From positions 1 to 64,000 of the forward strand of contig CAZSQG010000006.1 in NCBI GenBank assembly GCA_964608615.1: a stretch of 64,000 nt of DNA. The letters are read 5' to 3'. Origin of the DNA: CALEUX01 sp964608615. GTDB lineage: Bacteria > Bacteroidota > Bacteroidia > Bacteroidales > Marinilabiliaceae. A program made the translations under genes and the position numbers. Below are positions 62,653 to 64,000 of this stretch, one piece after another. Below the pieces are notes generated by a model. The model had not been told where the DNA came from and did no database searches. It was given only the letters and a program-made list of their open reading frames with translations. The first letter of the stretch is position 1; each line of letters begins with the position of its first letter.

Positions 62653-63714
62653 ATGGAAATAGACAATGTTTTTTTTGAAGCACTGGAAATGTTAAAGATG
62701 TTGATTTCTACTCCTTCAATCAGTAGAGAGGAAAAGATTGTTGCAGATATGGTTGAGCACCTCATTGAAAAAATGGGATTTAAACCTAACAGGAAAGGTA
62801 ACAATATATGGGTTATTTCGGCCAATTATAACGATTCTAAACCAACAATACTGCTCAACTCACATATCGACACCGTTAAGCCTACCGGAAACTGGGATTC
62901 AGATCCGTTCACCCCAACTCTGACTGACGAAAAAATTACAGGCCTTGGTAGTAACGATGCAGGAGCTTCTGTTGTATCACTTCTGGCAGCTTTTCGAATA
63001 TTGAGCTCACAACAACAATCATATAACCTTATTTATTCAGCTACTGCTGAAGAAGAAGTGTCGGGAATAAATGGCGTAACATCAATTCTTCCTGACCTGG
63101 GAAATATTTCTCTCGGTATAATTGGCGAGCCTACTCAAATGCAGATGGCTGTAGCCGAAAAAGGTTTATTAGTAATTGATGGAACTGTTTATGGTAAATC
63201 GGGGCATGCTGCCCGAAACGAAGGCATAAACGCCATTATGGAAGCACTTCCCATAATTGAATGGTTCAGAGATTACCACTTCGAAAAAACATCATCCTTC
63301 CTTGGTCCGGTTAAAATGACTGTTACTGGTATCAAAGCAGGGTCACAACACAATGTTATTCCCGACCAATGTCAGTTCATGGTGGATATCCGCGTGAATG
63401 AATGCTATACCAATGAAGAAATACTGGATCTTTTGAAAAAACAAGTAAACTGCCAATTAATAGCCCGATCAACACGACTCAACAGTTCTTCTATATCAGA
63501 AATGCACCCAATAGTAATTAGGGGCAAGAAACTGGGGTTATCCACCTTTGGTTCTCCCACCACTTCCGACCAGGCTGTTATGCCATTCTCTACAATTAAA
63601 ATTGGCCCTGGAAACTCTGCCCGATCACATTCCGCCAATGAATTTATAACTTCTGACGAAATTAGGCAGGGAATAGAATTATACATTAAACTATTGGATG
63701 GATTGAATGTTTAG
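62653..63714 (+). CDS. argE: M20 family deacylase, ArgE-like
   Basis: Removes the acyl group from N-acylcitrulline. The 353-residue zinc peptidase-like protein shows LNSHIDTVKPTG (metal His and Asp), GLGSNDAGASVVSLL, TAEEEVSGINGV (catalytic Glu) and IGEPTQMQMAVAEKG. Last gene of the cluster in this window; argH is not seen and may follow. Confidence 0.9.
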   Translation: MEIDNVFFEALEMLKMLISTPSISREEKIVADMVEHLIEKMGFKPNRKGNNIWVISANYNDSKPTILLNSHIDTVKPTGNWDSDPFTPTLTDEKITGLGSNDAGASVVSLLAAFRILSSQQQSYNLIYSATAEEEVSGINGVTSILPDLGNISLGIIGEPTQMQMAVAEKGLLVIDGTVYGKSGHAARNEGINAIMEALPIIEWFRDYHFEKTSSFLGPVKMTVTGIKAGSQHNVIPDQCQFMVDIRVNECYTNEEILDLLKKQVNCQLIARSTRLNSSSISEMHPIVIRGKKLGLSTFGSPTTSDQAVMPFSTIKIGPGNSARSHSANEFITSDEIRQGIELYIKLLDGLNV

Positions 63715-63776
63715 TATAAATATTGACTGTTGCGATATTTATGTGTATAATAATTCAATAGTAAAACAATAATTAC

Positions 63777-63784
63777 TACATTTG
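63777..63784 (+). promoter_or_regulatory. Predicted -7 element after argE
   Basis: TACATTTG, a TAnnTTTG match, probably for a gene beyond the window. The 50-codon frame at 63787-63939 begins only 3 nt downstream and is not called. Confidence 0.4.
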
Positions 63785-64000
63785 TGATGTTTTATAACAT
63801 AACAGAGACGCAGCCCTTTATTCTTAAAATTAATAACAAGGCGCAATTAAACAAGCAGTATCATGGGATGCTTCTCAATTTCAACCAATTTCAAAAACAA
63901 AAAAAAACGCATTTCCATTTCATGAAAAAAGATGTATAAAAATTGAATAAATTTAAGTTCAGGTAATTAAGAAAACAAATCAGCATAAAATAAAACCCTC

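Noticed and set aside
63787..63939. 50-codon frame after argE
   Set aside because: Its ATG is only 3 nt from a TAnnTTTG element, so it would be leaderless; no recognised family.

Overview
This AT-rich 64 kb window comes from a member of the Bacteroidota, most likely near the Bacteroidales/Marinilabiliales. Several independent signals support this. Promoters match the Bacteroidota -7 consensus TAnnTTTG. The gene set includes ssb-gldE-gldD, a fused-alpha 2-oxoacid:ferredoxin oxidoreductase, the families DUF4924, DUF6089 and DUF6146, and an arginine cluster carrying the succinyl-type transcarbamylase. A run of 10 Ns at 46132-46141 shows a draft scaffold. No rRNA, tRNA, CRISPR array, intact insertion sequence or prophage was seen.

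Layout. (1) 1-4213, minus strand: a degenerate Rhs polymorphic-toxin locus. An N-terminally truncated Rhs core with one tip and immunity candidate is followed by an orphan tip and immunity candidate, then by a third core fragment running off the left edge. The units are joined by almost identical repeats. (2) 4214-4820: dispersed non-coding repeats with a large hairpin; a rearranged inverted relative lies at 18885-19231 and carries a different hairpin. (3) 4822-13120: housekeeping genes, namely lysC-lysA, manA, engB, prs, rplY, pth, an S4-domain protein, DUF4924 and a DCC protein. (4) 13487-21530: two OmpA-like proteins, DsbD, then hup, a 30-residue ribosome-associated microprotein and rng. 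(5) 22367-26317: ssb-gldE-gldD-phosphopantetheinyl transferase and a PcrB-like synthase. (6) 26408-45963: a phosphatase-fold protein lacking key metal ligands, korAB, gamma carbonic anhydrase, murI, three ompH genes, bamA, uppS, DUF6089, nadK, a CBS protein, pdxJ, a hydrolase, an exonuclease, udk, a Dabb protein and an EF-G paralogue. (7) 46271-48126: DUF190, an unknown secreted protein and a DUF6146 lipoprotein. (8) 48259-63714: carB, then a colinear arginine/proline cluster argR-GNAT-argG-argC-argD-HNH-proC-proB-proA-argF'-argB-argE.

Working together: the arg/pro cluster would make arginine through N-succinylated intermediates, since its transcarbamylase has the diagnostic Pro90, and proline from glutamate. 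A perfect 14-bp ARG-box core lies at the argR start region. argG is broken by an apparent deletion of about 31 nt, which is either a real lesion or a draft error. The envelope genes (ompH x3, bamA, uppS, murI, OmpA-like) form an outer-membrane and peptidoglycan block.

The parts most worth a second look are the Rhs tip array, the repeat family with exchangeable hairpins, the HNH gene inside the arg/pro operon, and the metal-ligand-poor phosphatase relative.
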